From an uncultured Collinsella sp. (GTDB lineage Bacteria; Actinomycetota; Coriobacteriia; Coriobacteriales; Coriobacteriaceae): 53,322 bases of DNA. Below, in pieces: positions 9,495-18,374 of this stretch. Below the pieces are notes generated by a model, which worked only from the letters and a program-made list of their open reading frames with translations, made no database searches and was not told the origin of the DNA. Made by a program: the position numbers and the translations under genes. Numbering within the stretch: position 1 is the stretch's first letter; every line of letters starts with the position of its first letter. The DNA is taken from NCBI GenBank assembly GCA_958437935.1, contig CAUBPS010000016.1, forward strand, positions 1 to 53,322. Reading direction: 5' to 3'.

Positions 9495-10599
9495 AATGAC
9501 CGTTGCTATTGCAGCCGGCGGCACGGCAGGGCACATCAACCCCGCGCTCGCCTTGGCCGAAGAGCTGCGTGACCGTGGCCACCACGTTGTGTTCGTGGGC
9601 CAGTCGCGCAAGCTCGAGGGTCGTCTGGTCCCCGAGGCTGGGTTTGATTTTGTGCCCATTACGGTCACGGGCTTCGACCGCTCCCGTCCTTGGACGGCGC
9701 TGACCTCGCTGTGGCGTGTCAACAAGGCCAAGCGTGCGCTCGCCAGTCATTTCTCAAAGGTCGGCAAGCCCGATGCCGCCATTGGTTTTGGTGCCTATGT
9801 CGAGGTTCCGCTGCTGGGGTGGTGCAAGGGCGCGGGCGTTCCGTATCTGCTGCATGAGCAGAACTCTGTTCCGGGCCTGGCCAACAAGATGATGAACTCC
9901 CACGCCGCCCGCGTGTGCATCTCGGTGCCGGCAGCGCGTTCGGTCTTTGAGCGCGAAGGTGACCCTGACCACGTGCTCATGACCGGCAACCCCGTACGTC
10001 GCTCGGTGATCGAGGGCGATCGCGCTCGCGGCCGCAAGGCACTTGGCGTTCCCGAGGACGCTACGCTGCTGCTCGTCTTTGGCGGTTCACTTGGCGCCCA
10101 GCACCTCAACGAGCGCGTGGTTTCGCTCAAAAACGAGCTGCTTTCGCGCAAGAACCTCTATGTGTTGCATTCGACGGGTGCCGACGGCTTTGAGGAGACC
10201 GAGCGCGCTTTGGCGCTGACGCCCGAGGAGGCGAAGCGTTACCGCGTCCAGCCTTACATCGACAACATGGGCGATATGCTGGCTGCTGCCGATTTGGTGC
10301 TCTCGCGTTCGGGCGCATCGAGCGTGGCCGAGATCGCTGCGCTCGCCGTGCCCTCGGTGCTCGTGCCGTATCCGCATGCGACGGCCGACCACCAAACCAC
10401 CAATGCTCGTTATCTGGTCGACGCCGGGGCCGGCGTGCTCTGCGCCGATGCCGATATCGACGGTTCTGCCTTTGTCGATGAGCTGCTGCACCTGGTCGAT
10501 GACGCGGCGGCACGCGACGCCATGCGTCAGGCGGCGCGTGGTCTGGCTCAGGATAGGGCCGCCGCTCTTCTGGCGGATGCGGTAGAGGGTTTGCGTTAG
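9484..10599 (+). CDS. murG: Lipid II synthase MurG (GlcNAc transferase)
   Basis: Adds GlcNAc to lipid I at the inner face of the membrane. The 371-aa GT-B enzyme shows the N-terminal glycine loop GGTAGHINPALALAEEL, the HEQNSVPGLANK loop, the second glycine loop FGGSLGAQHLN, and the UDP-binding segment SRSGASSVAEIAAL. ATG 9484 is preferred over GTG 9466 because GAAGGGA lies at the right distance and the family begins just before the glycine loop. The start lies inside ftsW (11-bp overlap), suggesting coupled translation. Confidence 0.96.
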   Translation: MTDKMTVAIAAGGTAGHINPALALAEELRDRGHHVVFVGQSRKLEGRLVPEAGFDFVPITVTGFDRSRPWTALTSLWRVNKAKRALASHFSKVGKPDAAIGFGAYVEVPLLGWCKGAGVPYLLHEQNSVPGLANKMMNSHAARVCISVPAARSVFEREGDPDHVLMTGNPVRRSVIEGDRARGRKALGVPEDATLLLVFGGSLGAQHLNERVVSLKNELLSRKNLYVLHSTGADGFEETERALALTPEEAKRYRVQPYIDNMGDMLAAADLVLSRSGASSVAEIAALAVPSVLVPYPHATADHQTTNARYLVDAGAGVLCADADIDGSAFVDELLHLVDDAAARDAMRQAARGLAQDRAAALLADAVEGLR

Positions 10600-10696
10600 T
10601 TAGACGGGATATCGTCGGTCGCCCTCGCGCTGATGCGGTAGGTGCGGTACAGTTAACGGGTTACAGGCAGTGTTTACGCAAGGAGTACACGAGCAC

Positions 10697-12115
10697 ATGG
10701 CTGATTCCCAGACTGCAACCTCCGCGCCCGAGTTTAAGAGCGCCCACTTTATCGGTATCGGCGGCGCCGGCATGAGCGGCATCGCCCTCGTTCTTCACGA
10801 GCGCGGTTATGCCGTTACCGGCTCCGACCTTAAGACGTCACGTTATATCCGCCAGCTTACCCGCGCTGGTGTGAAGGTGCATGTGGGCCATGAGGCCGCC
10901 ACGATCGACGAGGTCAAGCCCGACGTGGTTGTTGTCTCCACCGCTATTCCGGAGTCCAACCCTGAACTCGTGCGCGCTCGCGAGCTTGGTATTCCCGTGT
11001 GGCCCCGTGCCAAGATGCTCTCTGCTTTGGGCCACGGCTACACCACCGTCGCTGTTGCCGGCACGCATGGCAAGACCACCACGTCTTCGATGTGCGCCAC
11101 CATGCTCGACCGCATGGGTCTGGATCCGAGCTTCTTGATCGGTGGCATCGTCGAGGGCTATGACACGAACGGCAAGAACGGCTCGGGCGACTACTTTGTC
11201 GCCGAGGCCGACGAGTCCGACAGCTCCTTCCTGTTCCTGAACCCCAACGTGGTCATTGTGACCAACGTCGAGGCCGATCACCTCGATCACTACTCGGGTA
11301 TCGAGGAGATCGAGGCGACTTTCGCCAAATTCATGAGCCTGGTGGGCGAGGACGGCACCGTCATCGTCTGCGGTGAGGACCCGCATCTGGTCGAGCTCGC
11401 CAAGTCGACGGGCCGTCACGTGCTTTCCTACGGCTTTGCCGAGAGCAACGACATCGTCTGCATGCACCCGGATGTCAAGGGCATCCAGAGTGACTTTATC
11501 GTTCGCTTTGAGGACGGCACTGAGCATGCTGTGGAGATCAAGAGCAATCCCGGTCGCCACAACATGCTCAACGCCACGGCGGTGCTCACCGTCGCCCATG
11601 TCCTGGGCCTTGACATCGACGCCGCCGCCAAGGCGCTCTCGAGCTTTGAGGGCGTCCGCCGTCGCTTTACCCACGTGGGCGATATCGATGGCATCACCGT
11701 GGTCGATGATTACGGCCATCACCCCACCGAGATCAAGGCGACGCTTGCTGCCGCTTCGTCGCTGGGCTACAAGCACGTCGACGTCGTGTTCCAGCCGCAC
11801 CGCTATTCGCGCTTGCAGGCCCTGTGCGACGACTTTGCCGATGCATTTGCCAATGCCGATAAACTGCTGCTGATTGATGTGTTCTCGGCTGGCGAGATGC
11901 CCATCCCGGGTGTCACCTCTAAGATGCTCGCCGATACCGTGCGCGCCAAGCATCCTGGCAAGGAGGTCGTGTACTGCTCCAGCCGTCTTGAGCTCAATCA
12001 GGAGCTCGAGCAGATGGTGGGCGCGGGCGACCTGCTGCTCACTATGGGTGCCGGTGACGTTACGACCGTCGGTCCCGAGTTCATTGAGTATCTGACTGCC
12101 AAGAAAGACGCTTAA
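10697..12115 (+). CDS. murC: UDP-MurNAc--L-alanine ligase MurC
   Basis: First amino-acid ligase of the cytoplasmic pathway, adding L-Ala to UDP-MurNAc. The 472-aa protein shows the N-terminal FIGIGGAGMSGIA motif, the P-loop VAGTHGKTTTSSM, EADESDSSFLFL, VTNVEADHLDHY and the C-terminal DDYGHHPTEIKATL. ATG 10697 is chosen because AAGGAG lies 11 bp upstream; the in-frame GTG at 10670 has no clear ribosome site. There is a 97-bp gap after murG and only 5 bp before murB. Confidence 0.97.
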   Translation: MADSQTATSAPEFKSAHFIGIGGAGMSGIALVLHERGYAVTGSDLKTSRYIRQLTRAGVKVHVGHEAATIDEVKPDVVVVSTAIPESNPELVRARELGIPVWPRAKMLSALGHGYTTVAVAGTHGKTTTSSMCATMLDRMGLDPSFLIGGIVEGYDTNGKNGSGDYFVAEADESDSSFLFLNPNVVIVTNVEADHLDHYSGIEEIEATFAKFMSLVGEDGTVIVCGEDPHLVELAKSTGRHVLSYGFAESNDIVCMHPDVKGIQSDFIVRFEDGTEHAVEIKSNPGRHNMLNATAVLTVAHVLGLDIDAAAKALSSFEGVRRRFTHVGDIDGITVVDDYGHHPTEIKATLAAASSLGYKHVDVVFQPHRYSRLQALCDDFADAFANADKLLLIDVFSAGEMPIPGVTSKMLADTVRAKHPGKEVVYCSSRLELNQELEQMVGAGDLLLTMGAGDVTTVGPEFIEYLTAKKDA

Positions 12116-12120
12116 GTCTA

Positions 12121-13032
12121 ATGGGTCTGTTTAACGCCGTCATGGCGCTCTCGGGCATGATCGACACGGATGTGATCGAGGACGAGCGCCTTGCGCGTCA
12201 TACGAGCTATCGTATCGGCGGCAAGGCCGACCTCTTTGTGACGTGCCATAGCTATCATGCCCTTCGCCGCGCCGTGGCGGTGCTCGATCGCGAGCAGGTG
12301 CCGTGGGTCATCATCGGCAAGGGCTCCAATCTGCTGGTTGCCGATGGCGGTTATCGCGGCGCCGTCATTTCGCTCGGACGTGAGTTTCAGCGCACGGTTG
12401 TTGCCGATGACGGTTGTACGCTGACGGTCGGTGCGGGCGTGATGTTTGCGCGCCTGGTCAACGATGCCCTGTCGCGTAGCCTCTCGGGCCTTGAGTTTGC
12501 CGTTGGCATCCCTGGCTCGGTTGGCGGTGCGATATCTATGAATGCCGGCACACGGACCGAGTGGATTGGCTCGCTGGTTGAGGATGTCGTAACGTTTGAC
12601 CCGGCATCCGGTATCAAGCATTATGCGGGGTCCGAGATCACTTGGGGCTACCGCGAATGTAGCCTTCCCCGCAATGAGATCATCCTCGAGTGCGTGCTCA
12701 AGCTTAAACCGGCGCCCAAGGCCGACATTCGCGAGCGCATGGAGCGGTACCTGACGAGGCGCAAGCGTACACAGCCCATGGGTCGCGCATCCTGCGGGTC
12801 GGTCTTTCGCAACCCGCCCGATGCGAGCGTGGGCAAGCTTATCGAGGATTGTGGATTAAAGGGTTTTTCGATTGGCGGCGCGGAAGTTTCGCCCGTTCAC
12901 GCTAATTTTATCGTTAATAACGGAACTGCCTCGGCCGATGACGTTGCCGCGGTTATCAGACATGTGCACGGAAAGGTGAGGGAGGCGTATGGCATCGAGC
13001 TCAGACCGGAAGTTAAATTCCTCGGCTTCTAG
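12121..13032 (+). CDS. murB: UDP-N-acetylenolpyruvylglucosamine reductase MurB
   Basis: FAD-dependent reductase that forms UDP-MurNAc with NADPH. The 303-aa product has RHTSYRIGGKADLF, the FAD-binding GKGSNLLVADGG, GIPGSVGGAISMNAGT, GYRECSLP and the substrate loop ASCGSVFRNP. It sits between murC and ftsQ and overlaps the ftsQ start by 44 bp, which is long for a cluster whose other overlaps are 11 bp or less. Confidence 0.96.
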   Translation: MGLFNAVMALSGMIDTDVIEDERLARHTSYRIGGKADLFVTCHSYHALRRAVAVLDREQVPWVIIGKGSNLLVADGGYRGAVISLGREFQRTVVADDGCTLTVGAGVMFARLVNDALSRSLSGLEFAVGIPGSVGGAISMNAGTRTEWIGSLVEDVVTFDPASGIKHYAGSEITWGYRECSLPRNEIILECVLKLKPAPKADIRERMERYLTRRKRTQPMGRASCGSVFRNPPDASVGKLIEDCGLKGFSIGGAEVSPVHANFIVNNGTASADDVAAVIRHVHGKVREAYGIELRPEVKFLGF

Positions 13033-14245
13033 AGCATCGAAACCCACCTTCCGCCGCGCCGGAGGGCGTTCCGGCGCGCCTGCCAAACCTCAACGCAATA
13101 CCGTCGCGCACTCTAAGTCTGTCGGGCATGCTCGACAGACCAGTCGTCCGGTTGTCGGCTCGCAGCTCGGTAATCGTCCGGCCGCAAAAAAGTCCTCGCG
13201 TCCCTCGGTGACGTCAAAGCCTGTTATGGGCGCCAAGCCTGCCCGTCCTATGGCAACTCCTAAGCCCTCGACAGGAACTAAGGCGGCGCGTCCGAGTCGC
13301 ACGCTGGGCGCATCGAAACCGCGCTCGCTGACATCGGTGCCGGCTACCGCCAAGAAGCCTTCGGGTAAAAAAGGCGTCAACCCGTTGTCTTCACTTGGGG
13401 CGATGGCAAATAAAACGTCAGAGGCCGCTTCTCTCGTTGCAGGCAAAGGCAAAATCGTGGGCGGCGTTCTGGCTGTCTTGGCCGTGCTCGTCGTCGTTGC
13501 CATCGTGGTTATCAACTCTGGATTGTTTACCGCCACTGATATTCAGATTCAAGGCAGCGAGCATGTGACGAAGCACGATGCTATCCAGCTGATCGATTTG
13601 CCCGAGGGGACGTCGCTTTTTAACGTCGATCCCGACCAGATTACCGAGGACCTCAAGCAGAACCCGTGGGTCTCGGGCGTGGATGTCCAGCGTCAGTTCC
13701 CGCATACGCTCATCATTACGCCGATGGAGCGCAAGGTCATTGCAATTGCCTATATCAGCTCCGATGACCTTGCCTGGGCCATCGGGGATGATGACACCTG
13801 GATCGCCCCGCTGTCGACGTCGGTCGAAGTGGATGACCAGGGCAACGTCATCACGACGGGGCAGGGCTCAAATACCCTGACCGGCATTGATGCCGCACTG
13901 GCGCTCGCTAAGCACTATGGCGCGGTGTTGTTGACTGATGTCTCGGCGGATGTCGCTCCGGTTTCCGGCCAGGCGGTGAGCTCCAAGGCCGTTAAGGCTG
14001 GCTTGGATTATGTGCGTGGTTTTTCGAGCGAGTTCTTGGGACAAGTCAAGGATATTTCCACGCCTTCGGTCGAAGCCATCTCGGCAAACCTCAATAACGG
14101 CATTGAGGTGTCGCTGGGCGATTCGGACGATATCGCCAAGAAGGAACGCGTAGTCACCAAGTTGCTTTCGCAGGTAGAGGGCGTAACGTATATCAATGTG
14201 CGCTCTCCAGGCAACTACACATTTAGGAATGCTCCGACCTCGTAG
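12989..14245 (+). CDS. ftsQ: Division protein FtsQ (POTRA domain)
   Basis: Bitopic divisome protein. The 418-aa product has an unusually long cytoplasmic tail of about 145 residues rich in Lys, Pro, Ser and Ala with loose KPxxGxKxxRP repeats, then a transmembrane helix at about 151-173 (GGVLAVLAVLVVVAIVVIN). A POTRA domain follows (TATDIQIQGSEHVTKHDA onward), then the FtsQ-type beta domain. The start is supported by GGGAGG 4 bp upstream, inside murB. Ortholog identity rests on POTRA architecture and position before ftsZ. Confidence 0.9.
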   Translation: MASSSDRKLNSSASRASKPTFRRAGGRSGAPAKPQRNTVAHSKSVGHARQTSRPVVGSQLGNRPAAKKSSRPSVTSKPVMGAKPARPMATPKPSTGTKAARPSRTLGASKPRSLTSVPATAKKPSGKKGVNPLSSLGAMANKTSEAASLVAGKGKIVGGVLAVLAVLVVVAIVVINSGLFTATDIQIQGSEHVTKHDAIQLIDLPEGTSLFNVDPDQITEDLKQNPWVSGVDVQRQFPHTLIITPMERKVIAIAYISSDDLAWAIGDDDTWIAPLSTSVEVDDQGNVITTGQGSNTLTGIDAALALAKHYGAVLLTDVSADVAPVSGQAVSSKAVKAGLDYVRGFSSEFLGQVKDISTPSVEAISANLNNGIEVSLGDSDDIAKKERVVTKLLSQVEGVTYINVRSPGNYTFRNAPTS

Positions 14246-14444
14246 CGCTGGTTGATGCTTTGTTGAGGGGCCATACCACGCCGTTTATCTGGTTTGTTTG
14301 GTTTTCACGGTCAATTATTTGACTGATACGTTCATAATGTGCAAACATAATACGGTTTACCTTTGCATTTACTTTCAACCTGAAGGTTAATGTGCGCAGG
14401 GGTCGACCCATGCTATGGCTATAACCTTTGTTCGGAGGACCGAC
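14246..14444 (+). promoter_or_regulatory. ftsZ upstream region
   Basis: This 199-bp stretch between ftsQ and ftsZ is AT-rich compared with its neighbours and has no gene. It has promoter-like elements without a clearly ideal pair: TTGACT (14319-14324), CATAAT (14333-14338) and CATAAT (14346-14351). A separate ftsZ promoter is likely here, but the exact hexamers are not certain. Confidence 0.4.
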
Positions 14445-15599
14445 ATGCACGAGACAGAGATCAACAACTACCTTGCCGTCATTAAGGTGGTCGGCGTCGG
14501 CGGCGGCGGTACCAACGCGGTCAATCGAATGATCGAAGAGGGCATCCGCGGCGTCGAGTTTGTTGCCATCAACACCGATGCTCAGGCACTCGCGATCTCT
14601 GATGCCGATATCAAGGTGCACATCGGCACCGACCTTACCCGCGGCCTGGGCGCCGGCGCCAACCCCGAGGTTGGCCGCAAGGCTGCCGATGAGTCCCGTG
14701 ACGACATTGCCGAGGCGCTCGCTGGCGCCGACATGGTGTTTATCACCTGCGGTGAGGGCGGTGGCACCGGTACCGGCGCTGCTCCCATCGTTGCCGATAT
14801 CGCGATGAACGAGGTCGGCGCACTGACCGTCGCCGTCGTGACCAAGCCCTTCACCTTCGAGGGCCGCAAGCGCAAGAAGAGCGCCGAGGAGGGCATCAAG
14901 ACCCTCTCCGATTGCGTCGACACCATGATCGTCATTCCTAACGATAAGCTGCTCGACATCGCCGAGAAGAAGACCACCATGCTCGAGGCCTTCGCGATTG
15001 CCGATGGCGTCCTTTCCCAGGGCACCCAGGGCATCACCGACCTCATCACCGTCCCCGGTATCATCAACCTGGACTTCGCCGATGTTAAGACCATCATGAA
15101 GCAGGCCGGTACCGCCATGATGGGTATCGGTACCTCTTCTGGGGATACTCGTGCCGTCGACGCTGCCCAGCAGGCCATCTCCAGCCCGCTGCTCGAGAGC
15201 TCCATCGATGGTGCCACGCGCGTGCTGCTCTCCATCGCCGGTTCCAAGGACCTGGGCATCCAGGAGATCAGCGACGCCGCCGACGTTGTCGCCAACGCCG
15301 TCGACCCCGAGGCCAACATCATCTTCGGTACCGTTGTCGACGAGTCCCTGGGCGATCAGGTGCGTATCACCGTCATCGCTACGGGCTTCTCCGACTCCAA
15401 CGTCAACCGTCAGGACGAGCTCTTTGCTGCTCAGCAGTCTCAGAGCAAGGCCGCTGCCTCCGCTGAGCCGCAGCGCACCGCTCCGGCTGCCAGCCCGGCT
15501 CAGGCCGCTCCGACCCGCAACGTCGGTGGTACCGAGCTGCCCAACTTTGGCAACGACCAGTTCGAGCTTCCCGACTTCCTGAAGCGCGGTAGCTTCTAG
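14445..15599 (+). CDS. ftsZ: Cell division GTPase FtsZ
   Basis: Tubulin-like GTPase that forms the Z ring. The 384-aa protein shows the N-terminal VIKVVGVGGGGTNAVNRM, the G-box GGGTGTGAAP, the T7 catalytic region, and a C-terminal tail ending in NFGNDQFELPDFLKRGSF, which resembles the conserved FtsZ tail peptide bound by partners such as SepF. ATG 14445 is preferred to 14415 because GGAGG lies 7 bp upstream. The linker is short and Ala/Pro/Gln-rich. No ftsA is present; SepF at 21964 is the likely membrane tether (inference). Confidence 0.98.
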   Translation: MHETEINNYLAVIKVVGVGGGGTNAVNRMIEEGIRGVEFVAINTDAQALAISDADIKVHIGTDLTRGLGAGANPEVGRKAADESRDDIAEALAGADMVFITCGEGGGTGTGAAPIVADIAMNEVGALTVAVVTKPFTFEGRKRKKSAEEGIKTLSDCVDTMIVIPNDKLLDIAEKKTTMLEAFAIADGVLSQGTQGITDLITVPGIINLDFADVKTIMKQAGTAMMGIGTSSGDTRAVDAAQQAISSPLLESSIDGATRVLLSIAGSKDLGIQEISDAADVVANAVDPEANIIFGTVVDESLGDQVRITVIATGFSDSNVNRQDELFAAQQSQSKAAASAEPQRTAPAASPAQAAPTRNVGGTELPNFGNDQFELPDFLKRGSF

Positions 15600-15621
15600 T
15601 TCGTTTTTCTCAACGACCTGT

Positions 15622-15655
15622 ACGGGGTGTGTCCATTTGGATGCACCCCGTTTTG
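15622..15655 (+). terminator. Terminator after ftsZ
   Basis: Stem ACGGGGTG / CACCCCGT with further pairing inside (TCCA / TGGA), followed by TTTTGTTT. A standard intrinsic terminator closing the dcw transcription unit. Confidence 0.8.
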
Positions 15656-15688
15656 TTTCCCGTTTGTAAACGAAAGCCTCCAATCTCC

Positions 15689-15706
15689 TTACGTTCCCTT
15701 TACGTT
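15689..15706 (+). promoter_or_regulatory. Possible PHO-box direct repeat
   Basis: Two copies of TTACGTT (15689-15695 and 15700-15706) lie 11 bp apart, about 110 bp upstream of pgeF-pstS. Actinobacterial PhoP sites are 11-nt direct repeats, so the spacing fits, but the sequence only loosely resembles the known consensus. Speculative. Confidence 0.25.
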
Positions 15707-15809
15707 TGGTCCCTACCGCTGCGGGTATCCTTTTAAGGAAGTATGACAGCCGTATAAACGCGGACTGCGCGGCGACGCCGCGGTACTTGTGTTATTAGGA
15801 GGCTTTAGT

Positions 15810-16610
15810 ATGGCAGCACGTGCGGACAACGTTTCGCGTGTCGACCATGATGGAGTTACGTTGGTGGAGGGCGCGACATCCGATGTCCGCTTTGCCTTTA
15901 CCGAGCGCACCGGTGGCGTTTCTGAAGATGCGTACTCCTCGCTCAACTTGGGCTCGCATGTAGGCGATGACCCCTTTGCTGTTCAAGAAAATCGTCGTCG
16001 AGCGCTCGAAGCTATGGGCGCCACTGAGTGCGAGCATAATCTGCTCGTGCCCAATCAGGTACATGGTGACCATATCGTTACGGTGACTTCGAACGGCGCC
16101 GACGATCTTGAGGCTGTTCGCGAGCAGATTGCCGAGGGCTGCGATGCCATCGTCTGTACGGCCCATGACGTGCCCGTGCTGCTCTGCTTTGCCGACTGCG
16201 TTCCCGTGGTGCTGGTAGCCCCCGGCGGATTTGCCGTGGTGCACTCCGGTTGGAAGGGCACGATTGCACGTATTTCCGCCAAGGCGTGCCAGGCGCTTTG
16301 CGATGCTGCCGGCTGCGATGCGAGCGACGTTTCCGCCTATATCGGCCCCCATATCTTGGCTGACGAATATGAGGTATCCCAGGAACTCATGGATCGCTTT
16401 GCCGTCGAGTTCTCTTGCATCGATGCGAGTGCCTCTCGCATGCTCGATCTTTCCGCTGCCATTTGTGAGGCACTGGTAGATGCCGGTGTGGACGCGGATA
16501 ATATCGTGGATACCCAGCTTTCGACTGTGCGTCAGAACGACCGCTTTTATTCCTACCGTAACGAGGACGGCACCTGTGGGCGCCATGCTGCGATCGGCGT
16601 GATGCTATGA
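15810..16610 (+). CDS. pgeF: Peptidoglycan editing factor PgeF (YfiH/YlmD, laccase-fold)
   Basis: Member of the multicopper-oxidase-like DUF152 family, in which E. coli YfiH/PgeF prevents misincorporation of L-Ser for L-Ala in UDP-MurNAc. The 266-aa product shows FTERTGGVS, NQVHGDHIV, CFADCVPVVL and AVVHSGWKG, which carry the metal-binding His and Cys residues. ATG 15810 has AGGAGG 8 bp upstream. It is the normal gene after ftsZ (ylmD in Bacillus), but here its stop overlaps the pstS start by 4 bp (ATGA), tying it to the phosphate operon. Confidence 0.93.
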   Translation: MAARADNVSRVDHDGVTLVEGATSDVRFAFTERTGGVSEDAYSSLNLGSHVGDDPFAVQENRRRALEAMGATECEHNLLVPNQVHGDHIVTVTSNGADDLEAVREQIAEGCDAIVCTAHDVPVLLCFADCVPVVLVAPGGFAVVHSGWKGTIARISAKACQALCDAAGCDASDVSAYIGPHILADEYEVSQELMDRFAVEFSCIDASASRMLDLSAAICEALVDAGVDADNIVDTQLSTVRQNDRFYSYRNEDGTCGRHAAIGVML

Positions 16611-17443
16611 GAAAGATCGTATCGGTCCTGAGCGCCGCTGTGCTTACGCTTACGCTGTGCGCCTGTTCTTCGGGATCTTCTACCTCTTCCATTACCGTGG
16701 CCGGCTCCACGACCTGCCTTCCTATCGCCGAGATTGCGGCAGAGGGCTTTAAGGAGGAGACCGGCATCGACGTGCTCGTTTCCGGTTTGGGCTCTTCCGC
16801 TGGCATCGAAGCCGTCAGCGCTGGCACGGCCGATATCGCCAGCTCCTCCCGTGGACTCAATGCCGACGAACAGGATCTGGGCCTGACTCCCATCGTCATT
16901 GCCCACGACGGTATCGCGGTCATCGTGAACGACGATAACCCGGTCGATAACCTCTCGACCGAGCAGCTCCGCGATATCTATGCCGGCAAGATTACTAATT
17001 GGAAAGAGGTCGGTGGCGAGGACCTGAAGATTCAGGTTATCAACCGAGACGAGGCGTCCGGCACGCGTGAGGCCTTCCGCACCATCGTGATGGACGGCAC
17101 CCCGTTCGATCGCCGGTCCGCCGTTCTTTCGGGCACGGGCCAGGTGCGCGACGTGGTATCTCGTTCGCGCGGTGCCATCGGCTACATTTCGCTGGGCTTC
17201 GTCGATAGCCTCAACGCCAAGACCTCGGTCAAGGCTGTCTCGGTCAATCATGTTGAGGCGTCCGAGAAGACGGTCGCGAGCGGCGGCTATCCCATCTCGC
17301 GCGACCTTTACTTCTTTGTGAAGGGTGCGCCTTCGCAGCAGGCGCAAGATTACATCGACTACGTGACGTCCGAAAAGATGGACAAGCAGATTCGCGAGGC
17401 GGGCTTTATTCCCGTCACCAACGACGAGAAGGGGAGTGAGTAG
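16607..17443 (+). CDS. pstS: Phosphate-binding lipoprotein PstS
   Basis: Extracellular phosphate-binding component of the Pst ABC importer. The 278-aa protein begins with a lipoprotein signal (MRKIVSVLSAAVLTLTLCAC, lipobox LCAC), so it is probably lipid-anchored to the outer face of the membrane. The mature part has the phosphate-binding segments VAGSTTC, SGLGSSAGIEAV and RDEASGTREAF. The start overlaps the pgeF stop (ATGA), and pstC follows after 1 bp. Confidence 0.95.
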   Translation: MRKIVSVLSAAVLTLTLCACSSGSSTSSITVAGSTTCLPIAEIAAEGFKEETGIDVLVSGLGSSAGIEAVSAGTADIASSSRGLNADEQDLGLTPIVIAHDGIAVIVNDDNPVDNLSTEQLRDIYAGKITNWKEVGGEDLKIQVINRDEASGTREAFRTIVMDGTPFDRRSAVLSGTGQVRDVVSRSRGAIGYISLGFVDSLNAKTSVKAVSVNHVEASEKTVASGGYPISRDLYFFVKGAPSQQAQDYIDYVTSEKMDKQIREAGFIPVTNDEKGSE

Positions 17444-17444
17444 C

Positions 17445-18371
17445 ATGGAAGCACAGGAAAACTCCCAGACTGAGCAGAATGCTCAGGCGCCCAAGAAGCG
17501 CGAGCTGGCGCTCGTATCGCGCAGCACCTATATCAAGGAGAAGGCGCTGCAGTGGATCTTCTTTGCCTGCGCGTTCTTGGCGGTTGTTACCGTCATCCTG
17601 ATTTTTGTCTTTACCACGTACTCGGCGCTGCCCGTCTTTACCGACATCGGTCTGGCGGATTTCTTTAGCTTTACGTGGGCGCCCTCTGAGGGCCACTACG
17701 GCATCGTGTCGCTGCTTGCCGGCTCGGGTCTGGTGACTGTCGGTGCGCTCGCCATGGGTGTGCCCCTGGGCGTGGGCACGGCCGTGTATCTGGTCGAGAT
17801 CGCCGGCAAGCGCGTACGCAAGCTCATCAGCCCTGCCGTTGACCTGTTGGCCGGCATCCCTTCTATCATCTATGGCTTCTTTGGCATGATCATCATCCGT
17901 CCGTTTATCGCGCAACTGACCGGTGGTCTTGGTTTTGGTGCGCTCACGGCGTGGTTCGTGCTTGCCATCATGATCGTCCCTACCATCACCACGCTCACCA
18001 TCGATGCCCTCAATTCCATTCCCATGGGTATTCGCGAGGCATCGTATGCCATGGGTGCTACTAAGTGGCAGACCATCTATAAGGTCGTGCTACCTGCCGC
18101 CAAGCTGGGTATCGTGGATGCGATCGTGCTGGGTATGGGCCGTGCCATCGGCGAGACCATGGCCGTGCTCATGGTTGTGGGTAACGCCCCGGTTATTCCC
18201 GACAGCATTGCGAGCCCCATCTCGACGCTCACGAGCCAGATCGCGCTCGACATGAGCTATTCCTCGGGTCTGCACCGCTCGGCGCTGTTCGGCATGGGCG
18301 TGGTCCTGTTTATCATCTCCGCCACGCTGGTGGGCGTCGTCCGTCTGATTTCCAAGAAAAAGAGGGGGTAG
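17445..18371 (+). CDS. pstC: Phosphate ABC transporter permease PstC
   Basis: Membrane subunit of the phosphate importer, pairing with PstA. The 308-aa product has a short polar N-terminus and about six membrane segments. The permease coupling loop is seen as IPMGIREASYAMGATKWQTIYKVVLPAA, split as IPMGIREASYAMGA plus TKWQTIYKVVLPAA, with GMGRAIGETMAV after it. ATG 17445 lies 1 bp after the pstS stop, with GGGGAG upstream; GTG 17436 is a less likely alternative. Confidence 0.95.
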   Translation: MEAQENSQTEQNAQAPKKRELALVSRSTYIKEKALQWIFFACAFLAVVTVILIFVFTTYSALPVFTDIGLADFFSFTWAPSEGHYGIVSLLAGSGLVTVGALAMGVPLGVGTAVYLVEIAGKRVRKLISPAVDLLAGIPSIIYGFFGMIIIRPFIAQLTGGLGFGALTAWFVLAIMIVPTITTLTIDALNSIPMGIREASYAMGATKWQTIYKVVLPAAKLGIVDAIVLGMGRAIGETMAVLMVVGNAPVIPDSIASPISTLTSQIALDMSYSSGLHRSALFGMGVVLFIISATLVGVVRLISKKKRG

Positions 18372-18374
18372 GCT

